Shown here: positions 21,191 through 31,382 of the stretch, piece after piece
How positions within the stretch are numbered: the first letter of the stretch is position 1
Layout of the letters: each line of letters opens with the position of its first letter
From: Rhodosorus marinus
Lineage: Eukaryota; Rhodophyta; Stylonematophyceae; Stylonematales; Stylonemataceae
DNA length: 64,000 nucleotides
Assembly: GCA_029953675.1 (NCBI GenBank)
Contig: JAMWBK010000012.1
Coordinates: 1,091,868-1,155,867, forward strand
Direction of reading: 5' to 3'
Position numbers and translations under genes: made by a program
Notes under the pieces: model-generated
What the model was told of the DNA's origin: nothing
Database searches by the model: none
The model's input: the letters and a program-made list of their open reading frames with translations, nothing else

Positions 21191-21205
21191 GGTAGCGAAT
21201 ACGGT
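21191..21205. repeat. Target-site duplication of A copy 1, right
   Basis: GGTAGCGAATACGGT, the exact partner of 16427-16441. The following sequence leads within about 10 bases into another, older A copy, so A inserted beside its own kind. Confidence 0.9.
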
Positions 21206-21212
21206 TGCGCAT

Positions 21213-21903
21213 TGTAAGCACCATTTGTTTAATCGGAGATTGGAAGAAAAAACCCCGAGTGGAAAAAAAAGACTAGGCGCGGCGAAGATCGCGCGCCGCC
21301 AACATTAAAGCAGCGTTCATAACTAGAGCAAGAAAGTTAAACGGGTAAACAACGAGAACAGACCGTCAGGGCGTTCGCGGAACACTTCCCGAAGCTAACG
21401 AGAACCAAAGGAATCCATTAACCCAAAACGCTCAATGACCATTGTACCAGGCGATGAGCTTAGAGCCGAAGCACGAATGCCTGGGGAAGACAAGACCCCC
21501 GTATATTTCAACTCTTTGAGACGTTTCATACTGGCAGCGGCAAGTCCATGGCGCTCTCCCGCAGCCGGCAAATAACGACTTAGCCTGAGGATTAAGAACA
21601 GCAAGATCAACGTACGTCGTACAGCGGCTATCGACACAGGTGACCTCGTGGTTTGATAGTCTCATACTGGCAGCGGCAAATACACGGCGCTCTCCCGCAG
21701 TCGGCAAATAGCGACTAGCCTGAGGATTAGGAACGGCAAGATCAACGTACGTCGTACTGCGGCTATTGTGACAAATGACCACGAGGCAGCCCCTCGGCGT
21801 TCATCATTTTGGTAGTCTGCGATAGGCAAGGCTTCCCACGTTCAATTTCAAGACCGGCTTGCCGTACGATAGGCCGAAGTTCGCGGTATAACAGGTTCAG
21901 TAG
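21213..21903 (-). mobile_element. Family A fragment with internal duplication
   Basis: Minus-strand A sequence runs from the 3' end up to the LLNLLYREL block. A segment of about 130 bp that encodes the D-x14-D region (TTYVDLAVPNPQASRYLP) occurs twice in tandem (about 21590-21650 and 21715-21780), with frameshifts. It is an old, rearranged copy. Confidence 0.8.
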
Positions 21904-22374
21904 GGGTGTGCCAAGTGCGCCAGGGTTTTCGCTGTTTACGACCCAGAAGTGGGTAAACCCGCGAAAACAGGGGGGTTTAATGGGGAGGAGATAAACGGAC
22001 AACATTAGTGGCCAATAGGGGATTCCAGCGCGTGCGTGCGTCAAACATTTGGTGGGTGTGGATTGAAATTTTAATGATTATCGCGGGGTTTTTGGCCGAG
22101 AAATGCAACTGTTTTCATGGGGGGTACCGGGTGGTTTTAGAAGAGCTACGTGAGCTCGACTCGGGCTTCGGAGCATTCCCCAGATCTCGATGATTAAGTT
22201 TCTTGCAGGAAATGGGATCATCGTTCTTTTCCGAAGAGCTTTTGAAGGTTGGGAGAGAGTCATAAAATAGAAGCGGAGGCAGTACGTCCTAGCTTGTGAA
22301 CATCAAGTCCTTACCGGACCCTTTTTCCATGGACAAGCTTGTAGAGTTCGGTTTTTTGGCTGAAAGGTTTATTC
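21904..22374. other. Unassigned DNA
   Basis: No gene is recognised between the A fragment and the tiny A insertion at 22375. Short open frames are not supported by any motif. Confidence 0.35.
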
Positions 22375-22413
22375 GAATGAATGGTTTAATCGGAGGCTGA
22401 AAAAAAAAAAAAA
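22375..22413 (-). mobile_element. Tiny family A insertion with target duplication
   Basis: About 39 bases of A 3' end (GAATGAATGGTTTAATCGG, then GAGGCTGA and a poly-A run) lie between two copies of AGGTTTATTC (22365-22374, 22414-22423). This is an extreme 5' truncation, as seen in target-primed reverse transcription that aborts early. Confidence 0.8.
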
Positions 22414-22423
22414 AGGTTTATTC

Positions 22424-22682
22424 AGGGTACTCAATAAAAGTACAACTCCTCAACTTTTGTGTTTCAGGTTGCAAGGGCTTCGGATGCCTTTCTAGGAACT
22501 ATCTGAGAAAAAGATCTCAGCAACGTCTTCATTTGTCGGAAAAAGCTTTCCGGTCCTTTGTCCTCGCCGCCCGTGTCTTAGTAGCTCTGCTAGACTGTTT
22601 TAACGGAACTCGTGCATGCTAGCAGTGGAACATGTCAAACCATAGCCATCCGTCTGCGTTCCCATTTGCAAACATTATATTG
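22424..22682. other. Unassigned DNA
   Basis: Nothing recognised. Confidence 0.3.
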
Positions 22683-22803
22683 AATTTGTTTTATCGGAGG
22701 CTGAAAGAAAAAAAACCCGAGGGGAAAAAAAAGACTAAGCGCGGCGAACATCGTGAGCCTCCAACATCAAAGCAGCGTTCACACGCCACAGCAAGAAACT
22801 TAG
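22683..22803 (-). mobile_element. Family A 3'-end fragment
   Basis: This matches the A 3' UTR and last codons (TTTTATCGGAGGCTGAAAG, GAGGGGAAAAAAAAGACTAAGCG, CCTCCAACATCAAAG). It is 5'-truncated at about 22803, where the outer end of the inverted duplication begins. Confidence 0.8.
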
Positions 22804-22867
22804 GGGTGAAGCTCAGCGGGCTTTCGAGTCCCCATGAATGGATCCCTGTTCCTAGCCACCCTAGCCG

Positions 22868-22880
22868 CAGTTGTGCTCAT
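22868..22880. repeat. B insertion target duplication, left
   Basis: CAGTTGTGCTCAT occurs here and at 24252-24264. The right arm of the inverted duplication (29560-29590, minus strand) has the empty site in one copy, which confirms the insertion. Confidence 0.85.
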
Positions 22881-24251
22881 TTAGCTCTTGGATGAGCCCC
22901 TCGATCTTGAAGCTGCTCCCGACAGGGACTTGATTCGTGCACAGATCGCTCTACCGTTGCGATTAGGGGGATTCGGCGTCGCAGACCGTGGGCTGGTATG
23001 CTCGCCAGCGGCGGTTGCCTCCTGGGCTACCGCGCTGCGACCGTTGGTGACCTTCCAGATGCGAAGTGCCTGCCTCTTGGCTCGAGCTTTGACCAACGAG
23101 GATCCAGTGACCCTGCCGCCCCCGCTTTTGACAATTTATGATGGTCTTCAACACGCGTTCAGGAGGTGCAACGCCGTGCCGGACGCAAATCGGTCCCGCT
23201 TTCGTTCCTTGAGGGAGCTGTTATGGGGACGAGCTGAAGCGTTTGAGGATTCTCCCCTCGACCGAGTTCTTGCCGATGACGGAGAGGCTAGCCCCGGGTC
23301 ACCTGTTGCAGACTACCCGGGTTTGAGCCGATTGTGGAGCTCCCGCACTGATGTGATTCAACAGAGCCTCACCTGGGGCCAACACAGTGCCGCTCACACA
23401 GTCATGCTCAATTCTCCTCTCACGCCGCCTACCACTGCCGCTCGTCTCCGCGGCATGGGAGGCCACCTCTCGCACTTGTGGTTAACCACTCTACCGTCGT
23501 CATTGAGTCATCGTCTCGATGCTTTCCAGTTCCGTTCTGTCGCACGGATCTATCTCGGTTTGCCACAGGCTCCGTGGCACTCTAATCGGCCGTCTTTCTG
23601 TCAGGGATGTGAGAGCCGGATTGACGCTTGTGGCTACCACTTCCTGGGTTCCTGCGGACTGTTGCGAGGTCTCCGTACGAGGCGTCACACTCGCCTCAAG
23701 TACATCCTCAGCGAATTTTTGACTCGGATAGGGCATACGGTTGAGGTTGAGTCGGAACTGCCCAGATCAATCTCGGACTCTGCACCGCCCCGTTGTATAG
23801 CCGATCTCCTCGTCTCCGACGCTGCTGCCAGACGCTCAACATATGTGGACCTTGTGATTACCTGACCCGTGGCCAGCGCCTACCTGACCGCAGCCGCCCG
23901 CCGCCGGGGGGCCGCGGCTTCGGCCCTTCGAAGAGTTAAGGAACGACGGTATGCTGAGAGCATGGCCAGTCTGCCTTGCGCTGAGGGTCGCTCTCACCGA
24001 TTCCAGCCATTCATTGTGGAAAGCTTTGGTCACGTGGATAAATCGGGTTTAGAGTGGATGCGGAAATGTTTTGCTGAGCATCCTACTGAATATTTGGCGC
24101 TCTTGAGGCGTTTAAGTGTCTCCCTTTGGCGATATTCCAGCGACATGCTTTCCGAGGCGCGCCATCGGTGCCTGGGGTTGCATGCTTCCCTTCCTAGTTA
24201 TTAGTTCATCTTCACGCCTTGCGTAGCGCTTCAGGCTATGCTAGTAAAGTC
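22881..24251 (+). mobile_element. Family B insertion, 5'-truncated
   Basis: A 1.37-kb plus-strand B copy inserted in the left arm of the duplication. It starts in the region after the RT (about 22888, DEPLDLEAAPDRD), includes the zinc motif and endonuclease, and ends with the B 3' UTR TTCAGGCTATGCTAGTAAAGTC. The 13-bp duplication and empty site on the other arm date it after the duplication. Confidence 0.93.
22888..24204 (+). pseudogene. Family B ORF2, C-terminal part
   Basis: The frame is open from 22888 to a TGA at 23863-23865 that falls just after YVDLVIT, the second catalytic Asp of the endonuclease; it then stays open to the normal B end at about 24204 (LHASLPSY). The zinc motif CQGCESRIDACGYHFLGSC lies near 23602-23658. 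The RT is missing. The product, if made, would be a truncated thumb-endonuclease protein. Confidence 0.85.
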
Positions 24252-24264
24252 CAGTTGTGCTCAT
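24252..24264. repeat. B insertion target duplication, right
   Basis: CAGTTGTGCTCAT, partner of 22868-22880; the first C may belong to the element tail. Confidence 0.8.
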
Positions 24265-24386
24265 AAGACCTGATTTTAAGACCCATCGTGGTGATGTTTA
24301 CTTCCTCTATCAATAAATCCACAGTATGGAGCATACTACCCAGGACCTTCTACTTATTCGAACAGCAGAGTCTCCCGATGAAGGGT

Positions 24387-25085
24387 CTAATTCCTCCGAG
24401 TGCGCACAAGTGAGATCTTCACCGATCCAACAGGCACTCCGTCGAATCGAGATCCCAGGATCGACACAATCGGCTCCTGGGGCCTCGTTGGCCTGTTGTT
24501 CGTCCTGAAGCTGTTTCCCTTCTCCGTTCCAGCATCCCAAACGCTCAGGTTCTGTTCGAATTTCTTAATCCATTTGCCACGACTCTCGTTGCACAACTGT
24601 ACATCGTCGAAGCCAGTGAACCAGTCCGGGCTCGGTGCCGCCATAGCGATCGCCGACGCGTAGGTGCGGTATTTGTCGAGTTTGATGAGAACAGTGACCC
24701 TCTGAGATCCATCCTCGGTAGGCTCTTCCGTGTATACAAAGTCAAAAACGTTACGGCCCTTTTGGCTCTCCAACTCGTCCAAAAGGGTGCCGATCTTTCC
24801 CATCTCAGCAACATTCTCAACACCCTTGGTGGAGAATCCATGTGGGGTCCAGACATGGTATCCGATTCCGTGAGAGGCAACAACGGTCTGAGAGAAGTGG
24901 CCATCTGATGGGTAGGCGTTGGGGTGGGTAGCCCCGGTCCACAAATAGTCAATGACCACCTTGTAAATAGCACTTCCACTGCACTTGGAGTCGCTCATCC
25001 TCTCGACGTCATCCAGTTGGACCGCTGATCCTACCGCGGTGACCGCGAGAACTGCCGCGGCAACGAACATCATCTTCGCCATCAT
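24387..25085 (-). CDS. Secreted spondin-N-domain protein, copy 1
   Basis: The product is 232 aa and intronless. A signal peptide (MMAKMMFVAAAVLAVTAVGSA) is followed by a spondin N-terminal domain at about 39-212: YKVVIDYLWTGATHPNAYP, HFSQTVVASH, the diagnostic PSPDWFTGF at 151-159, and WDAGTEKGNSF at 183-193. In animals this domain occurs in extracellular-matrix proteins; in algae its partner is unknown. The gene is one of an inverted pair with 28745-29443. They differ at residue 195 (Thr here, Met there), probably by a single base in 699. A TATA-like element lies 115 bases upstream. Confidence 0.88.
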   Translation of the reverse strand: MMAKMMFVAAAVLAVTAVGSAVQLDDVERMSDSKCSGSAIYKVVIDYLWTGATHPNAYPSDGHFSQTVVASHGIGYHVWTPHGFSTKGVENVAEMGKIGTLLDELESQKGRNVFDFVYTEEPTEDGSQRVTVLIKLDKYRTYASAIAMAAPSPDWFTGFDDVQLCNESRGKWIKKFEQNLSVWDAGTEKGNSFRTNNRPTRPQEPIVSILGSRFDGVPVGSVKISLVRTRRN

Positions 25086-25199
25086 TTTTACAGAAATCCT
25101 CTGTTCTTAACCCAAAGCCGTTTGTCTCCTACTCTGCTTGCTTGTCCTTGTTTGAATCTTTTTTGACATCCTCACAGCGTCATGACATAGCTCGCTCGC

Positions 25200-25206
25200 A
25201 TTTATA
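25200..25206 (-). promoter_or_regulatory. TATA-like element of spondin copy 1
   Basis: The minus strand reads TATAAAT about 115 bases upstream of the ATG at 25085. The same element is at the same distance in copy 2 and is conserved in the duplication. Its use is inferred. Confidence 0.45.
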
Positions 25207-25785
25207 GTCATCAAGAGACGAGAACTGTAGCCGAGACCCCTTCCCTATTCTCAGCTCAAGATCTAGACATAACAATCGCGTTAAATCTTTGCCCTAAAGA
25301 GGATGACTTTTCGTCTTGACGTGGCCTAGCCTCACTGATGTCGCTCGTCTAACCAGCTCCCCATCAATGATATGCTTTTCTCTTTCCAGTCAAATCTTCG
25401 TCATCCGGTCTTACCTTGGAATACGCGTCGGTTCTGTACGCCACTCTGCTGCCTGGTGGCCTACGTGAGCTTTTCTCATATCAGCGGTATTGCCATTAGG
25501 TAGTGTTTTGACAGAATCCTGATGGCGTAAAGTTTCTTTCCTTCGCTCGGCTATGTGCAAAATTCTGGAGCTAAATCCGAGGAGAATGCTTCAGAAGGAG
25601 GACGAGAAGGCAGCTCGGAACAAGTTTTTGTCCTCGACCTGAAAGAAAGCAACAAACTTTTGCTTCTGGTTGTTGTTTTTTTATGTTTCGGACAGGAGAA
25701 CGAGGATCCTCGATCATAGGCGAGAGAAAAGGTCGGGCAGAAAAAAAGAGGCTATGCAGAGATTTCGATTGGAAGGCCTACAACC

Positions 25786-27940
25786 GTTGAAACGAGAGAT
25801 GGGGGAGTGGGTTAAGAAGCGAGCTCGGTATGCGCTTGTCCCTCATCATCACCGCAACTAGTGTTGAACAGGGGACTGAGGTCTACTCGAATTCGATCAG
25901 TTTGAGCGAAGTTTCTTTCATTTCGATTTTCTCTTATTCGACGCTGTGGCTCAGGTCGGCTCTCAATCAGCTCACACGCGGTCCCCATTGCCCGTCTGCC
26001 CGTCTGGGGGAGAAGAATCTACATCTGAGCGGATGCCTCTTTCCGCCGCCTTTACGTGGAGAGGGCTGTTCTAATTTAGCAGGGCTTGTTGCGTGGTATT
26101 CTGTATAGCCATGGGGTTGCGCGGGGCGACGCAGGCCGAAGTTCGCACGTTTTCCCCAAAACAAGCATCTCTTATGTTTTTTATTTACTACAAAATTGAC
26201 AAGTTGTTCTCTGGACTAAAATAATGAATAATAGTCCTAATCTAGGTGCATAGCGCATACCTCCAATAGGCGTCTACGTACATTCTATTGCAATCCAAGA
26301 AAGCATAGCCGAGATACCGGAATTTTTGCCGAAATAATTGATTCATAGTTGATATTGATTTGGAACACTGCTTTATTAATTTTACCCCTATTCAAGGCAC
26401 AAGAAAAACGGGTTTCCTATGAATAAATGAAATATTTCTTGACGTGACGTGTTGCAACAGCTTTTCGACTAGAGGGGTGTTGAGGTACATTGCAACTTTT
26501 TTTTGCCCCAAAGTTGCCGCCTGATGCAGGTTATCTGCTAGAACCGTTTCCAGCTCTGGTTCGGGACAGCGGTAGTTTCACCGAGAAACAGGATCGCCTC
26601 TCGTATTCGAACCGCATTTTCCCGTTTCTAATCGAGGAATCGCATTGCTCACGAGTCAGCGAGCTGTTCAGTTCTCCCGAGGTCATTGACACTGTAGAAA
26701 ATAGGCGGAAGCCCACGGCGCGCCGTCCCAAGCATCAGCCCGGCTTTGACGAGCAACAAGCAGAGACGCATTTGAGGGAGGATTGTCGACCTCTCAAACC
26801 CGCGCCGCCAAAACATCTTCTAGCGGTTGAACAAGAAACCATAAACGAATGAGGCCCAGGAGAGAATCACCGCAGATTGTCTTCGGCAGCACTTCGACGA
26901 CGTTACCCTCCTTCGAAAGGCGTCTCCAACAGCTTGCCCTAGTATGTGATAGCTCCTCATGCAGTCCACTCCCGATGAGTCATGCAGATCACAGCAAGCA
27001 ATGCACCAGCAAAATTTGACATCGATGGTACACACCGCCAATTTGAGATAGCCGTATTCTAGAACAGGTAACGCTTTCAGCTTTGTCTTGATTCGTGTTT
27101 TTTATTCAAAAACAAAAATAAATCCTATATCTGGACATAGTTAGAATAATTGGTTCCTAACGTCCACGCCAGTTCTCCGCGAAAAGAAGGCTAACGCTTA
27201 CACTATATGTTTTACAAAATATAGATTTTCAGATAAAAAACAAACTGAAGCCTTTGTTCATTGGTTGTATATCTGATTATATGAAATATTATTATGAAAT
27301 AGACTGGGGTTACTACAAATGTTTTCTCTGAGGTGTTTTTTTTACCTTGTGAGGACTATCCTCGCACCGTTTTGTACTATATTTAGTAAATAAAACTCAT
27401 AGTTTCTATTTTGTCTCGTATTTTGTACTTTTAAACGAGTAGCTTTTGTCGATGTGGATGAGGAGTGGATTTCTCTCAACCTCGTCAGCTGCCGCTCCTT
27501 GCTGAGTGGCTCTTTTGCTCCGGCAAGGTCCAGCCGGTCATTCAGGAGATTTCCGAGTTATAGGGCGCTCGAAAATCTCTCGGTTGAAAGGATTAACTGG
27601 AAAATGAAAAAGATGGCCAGCTACCTCACCGTACACTTTGTGTGTTGAGTAGACAGTCGTCAAGAACTTTGGGCGGCGACAGAGGTTTGGCGAGAAATCT
27701 AAGGAACATTCTACTCATTCTGGCCCAACCCGCGGTTCACAGCAATATATGGAGTTCCCAAGCCAGGGCAACGAAGTATGGGCCTGCGAACAGCGGTCGT
27801 ATGGTTGTCGCGACGCAGGTCGATTCTTGGTAGCGCAACCGCGAAATGGGGCAATACTCGACCACTTGTGAGCCATTAACGTCTCCGTTATGACGGCTCT
27901 ATATATCCTCCTCAATTCAAACCCCAACAGGCACAAAATT
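25786..27940. other. Spacer between inverted arms
   Basis: This 2.2-kb single-copy spacer separates the two arms. I recognise no gene. Short frames near 26490-26852 and 27454-27648 have no domain. The part from 26160 to 27430 is AT-rich. Confidence 0.45.
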
Positions 27941-28449
27941 TGTAGACTTCTCAATCGAAATCTCTTCATAAGCTCTTCTTTTTCTCGCGCTGATGATCGA
28001 GGATCCTTGTTCTCTTGTTCGAAACATCAAAGACAAAAAAAAAAAGCCAGCAGTTTCTTCAAGATTGATTAGCAAAAAATTTGTTCCCCGCTTCCTTTCT
28101 CGTCCCCTTCTGAAGCGTTCTCCACGATTTAGCTCCAGGATTTTTGCACATAGCGAGCGAAGCGAAGAAACTATACCTCCATCAGCATTCTAGCAAAGCA
28201 CTACCTAATGGCATTCCCACTGATATGAGAAACCCTGGGGTAGTCTAATTCAGGCAGCAAAGTGGCGATGAAGAACCGACGCGTATTCCCGGTAAGACCG
28301 GATGACGAAGATTTGACTGGAAAGAGAAAAGCATGCCATTGATGGGGAGCTGGTTAGACGAGCCCCATCAGTGAGGCTAGGTCACGTCAAGACGATAAGT
28401 CATCCTCTTTAGGGCGAAGATTGAACGCAATTTTTTTGTCTAGATCTTT

Positions 28450-28584
28450 AGCTGAGAATGAATGAATTTGTTCAATCGGAGACTGAAGAAGAAGCCCCGA
28501 GGGGAAAAAAAAAGACTAAAAGCGGCAAAGATCGCGTGCTTCCAACATCACAAGCAGCGTTCATACGCCGCAGAGCTGAGAATA
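28450..28584 (+). mobile_element. Family A 115-bp insertion with 10-bp target duplication
   Basis: AGCTGAGAAT at 28450-28459 and 28575-28584 flanks a 115-bp piece (28460-28574) whose plus strand equals the start of minus-strand A copies (GAATGAAT tail, TTCAATCGGAGACTGAAG, GAGGGGAAAAA, TCCAACATCA). The left arm has the uninterrupted site near 25244-25262. The insert is thus a 5'-truncated A on the minus strand, 170-290 bases upstream of the spondin copy 2 start. Confidence 0.92.
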
Positions 28585-28623
28585 GGGAAGGGGTCTAGGC
28601 TGCAGTTCTCGTCTCTTGATGAC

Positions 28624-28630
28624 TATAAAT
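28624..28630 (+). promoter_or_regulatory. TATA-like element of spondin copy 2
   Basis: TATAAAT lies about 115 bases upstream of the ATG at 28745. The A insertion ends about 40 bases upstream of it, so the proximal promoter looks intact. Confidence 0.45.
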
Positions 28631-28744
28631 GCGAGCGAGCGATGTCATGACGCTGTGAGGATGTCGAAAAAGATTCAAACAAGGACAAGCAAGCAGAGTA
28701 GGAGACAAACGGCTTTGGGTTAAGAACAGAGGATTTCTGTAAAA

Positions 28745-29443
28745 ATGATGGCGAAGATGATGTTCGTTGCCGCGGCAGTTCTCGCGGTCACCGCGGTAGG
28801 ATCAGCGGTCCAACTGGATGACGTCGAGAGGATGAGCGACTCCAAGTGCAGTGGAAGTGCTATTTACAAGGTGGTCATTGACTATTTGTGGACCGGGGCT
28901 ACCCACCCCAACGCCTACCCATCAGATGGCCACTTCTCTCAGACCGTTGTTGCCTCTCACGGAATCGGATACCATGTCTGGACCCCACATGGATTCTCCA
29001 CCAAGGGTGTTGAGAATGTTGCTGAGATGGGAAAGATCGGCACCCTTTTGGACGAGTTGGAGAGCCAAAAGGGCCGTAACGTTTTTGACTTTGTATACAC
29101 GGAAGAGCCTACCGAGGATGGATCTCAGAGGGTCACTGTTCTCATCAAACTCGACAAATACCGCACCTACGCGTCGGCGATCGCTATGGCGGCACCGAGC
29201 CCGGACTGGTTCACTGGCTTCGACGATGTACAGTTGTGCAACGAGAGTCGTGGCAAATGGATTAAGAAATTCGAACAGAACCTGAGCGTTTGGGATGCTG
29301 GAACGGAGAAGGGAAACAGCTTCAGGATGAACAACAGGCCAACGAGGCCCCAGGAGCCGATTGTGTCGATCCTGGGATCTCGATTCGACGGAGTGCCTGT
29401 TGGATCGGTGAAGATCTCACTTGTGCGCACTCGGAGGAATTAG
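28745..29443 (+). CDS. Secreted spondin-N-domain protein, copy 2
   Basis: The product is 232 aa, the same as copy 1 apart from Met at residue 195. Signal peptide, spondin domain and the PSPDWF (151-156) and WDAGT (183-187) blocks are as described there. The near-identity extends through the 5' flank to about 28585 with only a few changes, while more distant flanks differ by about 10-20%. The upstream A insertion may alter distal promoter sequence, so the two copies could differ in expression even though the proteins are nearly equal. Confidence 0.88.
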   Translation: MMAKMMFVAAAVLAVTAVGSAVQLDDVERMSDSKCSGSAIYKVVIDYLWTGATHPNAYPSDGHFSQTVVASHGIGYHVWTPHGFSTKGVENVAEMGKIGTLLDELESQKGRNVFDFVYTEEPTEDGSQRVTVLIKLDKYRTYASAIAMAAPSPDWFTGFDDVQLCNESRGKWIKKFEQNLSVWDAGTEKGNSFRMNNRPTRPQEPIVSILGSRFDGVPVGSVKISLVRTRRN

Positions 29444-29734
29444 ACCCTTCATCGGGAGACTCTGCCGTTCGAATAAGTAGAAGGTCCTGGGTAGTATGCT
29501 CCATACTGTGGATTTATTGATAGAGGAAGTAAACATCACCACGATGGGTCTTAAAATCAGGTATTACGAGCGCAAATGTAGCTAGGGTCGCTGGGAACAG
29601 GGATCCACTCATGGGGACTCGAAAGCCGCGAAGTTTTACCCAATTTATGAGCTCGACGAGACAACCTAGCGAACCCGGCCAGGTCCTTACATAGATTTCC
29701 AACCACTAGTTTGAAAAATTGGACTTTTCAAGGA

Positions 29735-29880
29735 AGCACACATCTGGTGCTCCTCCGCCGTTTAAGTGTCGCTCTCTCGCGGTATTCTAGCAACCTGCTC
29801 GCCGAGGCTCGCCAACGCCGCCTGGGCTTGCATGCTCTTCTCCCTAGTCCCTAGTTTGCTTTACGTCTCGCGTAATGCAC
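29735..29880 (+). mobile_element. Family B' 3'-end fragment
   Basis: The sequence CTGGTGCTCC..CCGTTTAAGTGTCGCTCTCTCGCGG and following bases match the last B' codons and 3' UTR up to CTCGCGTAATGCA. It is 5'-truncated and lies just outside the inverted duplication. Confidence 0.7.
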
Positions 29881-29881
29881 G

Positions 29882-30275
29882 AGGCGTCACACTCGCTTCA
29901 AGTACATTCTCAGCGAATGTTTCACTCGGGTAGGGCATACAGTTGAGGTGGAATCAGAACTACCCAGATCGGTTTCGGATAGGGCACCGCCCCGCTGTAT
30001 CGCAGACCTCCTTGTCTCCGATGCTGCCGCCAGACGCTCAGCATATGTTGACCTCGCGATTACATGCCCTGTGGCAAGCGCCCATCTCACGGCTGCCGCC
30101 CGCCGCCGGGGAGCAGCTGCTTCGGCCCTTCGCCGCGTGAAGGAACGACGGTATGCTGAGGGTATGGCCTGTCTGCCTTGCGCTGAGGGTCGCTCCCACC
30201 GGTTCCAGCCTTTCATTGAGGAAATCTTTGGTCACGTGGAATTAACGGGTTTGGAGTGGTTGTCTGAGGTAAGCG
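29882..30275 (+). mobile_element. Family B' endonuclease-region fragment
   Basis: This encodes the B' block from RRHTRFKYILSECFTRVGHTVEVESELPRS through the D-x14-D core (RCIADLLVSDAAARRSAYVDLAIT) to HRFQPFIEEIFGHVELTGLEWL. It follows a B' 3' end, so the order of parts is swapped relative to an intact element. It stops at about 30275. Confidence 0.8.
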
Positions 30276-31380
30276 GACAACGAGGCCACGGTGCCCCCCA
30301 GACCTCATGGCAGTCAAAATCAGGGGATCAGTCAATATGCGCCTGTCCCGGGACAGGCGAGGGCTGCTGAATCACGGGACAGTGCGGATTTTGCACTTGG
30401 AAGGGGGTTCCCAACAATCACCCGTGTTCGGCGACTGGTGGTGACCGAGATGGTCAACCCACGGGCGCCGTTTTAGATGTGTGTGAAGATGTCTACCCTA
30501 CCTTGGCAGGACATTCAGCAGGTAGGTTCCCTCCCACCCAGGTTAAGGGAAGTGGCCCGAGGGGGTCACCCCCTCCCGATTACTGTTCGGTGATGAGGCG
30601 CAGCGTTGCCGCACAGCTGCGATTGTCCGGTTCTTACCACCGCGTGAGGAGAATTAGGGAAACTCGGCAACACTTTTTCAATTTCTCTGAGTGCGAAAGG
30701 TGCGCCCGAAGCCCACACGGGGGCAGGTCCCGTCAATGGTGGATTTTAGGCATACCTTTGCGGAATCATTGGGCTGCAAGCGCGAGGATTCCCTTTTCGC
30801 GCACTACGAGGGACGAGATATTCTGCTCGTTGTGACATAGACTGCAGCCGCGTATCCTCAGGCGCTGCTTCCTAAGCCAAAAACCCGTGGCCAGCAAGCG
30901 CCCGCTGGTTACGCGAGAACCCCCCCCGTGGTTCTCCATTTTGCCTTTGACCGTTTCTCGGGGCATTTCCTCGCACCGGGACAGATTGCCAGACTTTCTG
31001 AGAGTGAGTGCAGTGTAAAGGTGGCGGCCATCCATTGGTTCCGCATTCACCGCATTGAGAGGCTCGTGTTGGCGCGATTTCGGTCCGGTCCCCGCCATCT
31101 TTTTGAAGCACTGTCGATTTTCTTTGATCGTGAGCGGCGGTTGGTATTGCAGCTGCGCTTCAAGGGGGATTTACAGCGCATGGATGTGCTTGGGGGTTCA
31201 AGCGCCACCACCACCTCCGTGGAGGGGGGCAATGAACGGGAGCTGGATGGAATGTCGGTGGAGGATACTCCAACCACCCTCCTGGACGCCCCGGGCACCC
31301 TCACGCGCGCCTCGCGCAGTAGAAGAGCCAATACCTTAGTGCGACTACCAGGCAAATCCTCCTGTAAATGAGTTTTAACC
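30276..31380. other. Unassigned, GC-rich DNA
   Basis: This region is bounded by B' fragments and may be an unseen part of a B' element (5' end or ORF1) or a captured host segment. Only one open frame stands out (30928-31371). Confidence 0.35.
30928..31371 (+). CDS. Hypothetical 147-aa protein, doubtful
   Basis: A basic, Arg/Leu-rich N-terminal half (FRIHRIERLVLARFRSGPRHLFEALSIFFDRERRLVLQLRFKG) is followed by a Thr/Ser-rich acidic part. I do not recognise it. Sitting directly before a B' copy that begins at 31383, on the same strand, it might be a B' ORF1 remnant, but no matching sequence exists elsewhere in the window to test that. Confidence 0.25.
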   Translation: MVLHFAFDRFSGHFLAPGQIARLSESECSVKVAAIHWFRIHRIERLVLARFRSGPRHLFEALSIFFDRERRLVLQLRFKGDLQRMDVLGGSSATTTSVEGGNERELDGMSVEDTPTTLLDAPGTLTRASRSRRANTLVRLPGKSSCK

Positions 31381-31382
31381 CG

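Larger units (their letters stand above)
22809..25785 (-). repeat. Inverted duplication, left arm
   Basis: Apart from the B insertion (22881-24264), this arm is the reverse complement of 27941-29636. Similarity is almost total over the spondin gene and falls to roughly 80% toward both the inner (25480-25785) and outer (22809-22880) ends. The central spacer shows no similarity. Confidence 0.88.
27941..29636 (+). repeat. Inverted duplication, right arm
   Basis: This is the partner of 22809-25785. It carries the second spondin gene and a 115-bp A insertion absent from the left arm, and lacks the B insertion present there. Confidence 0.88.

Noticed and set aside
26090-26135. Possible tRNA-like sequence
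   Set aside because: I could not fold a cloverleaf with a proper anticodon and T-arm; no tRNA is called anywhere in the window.
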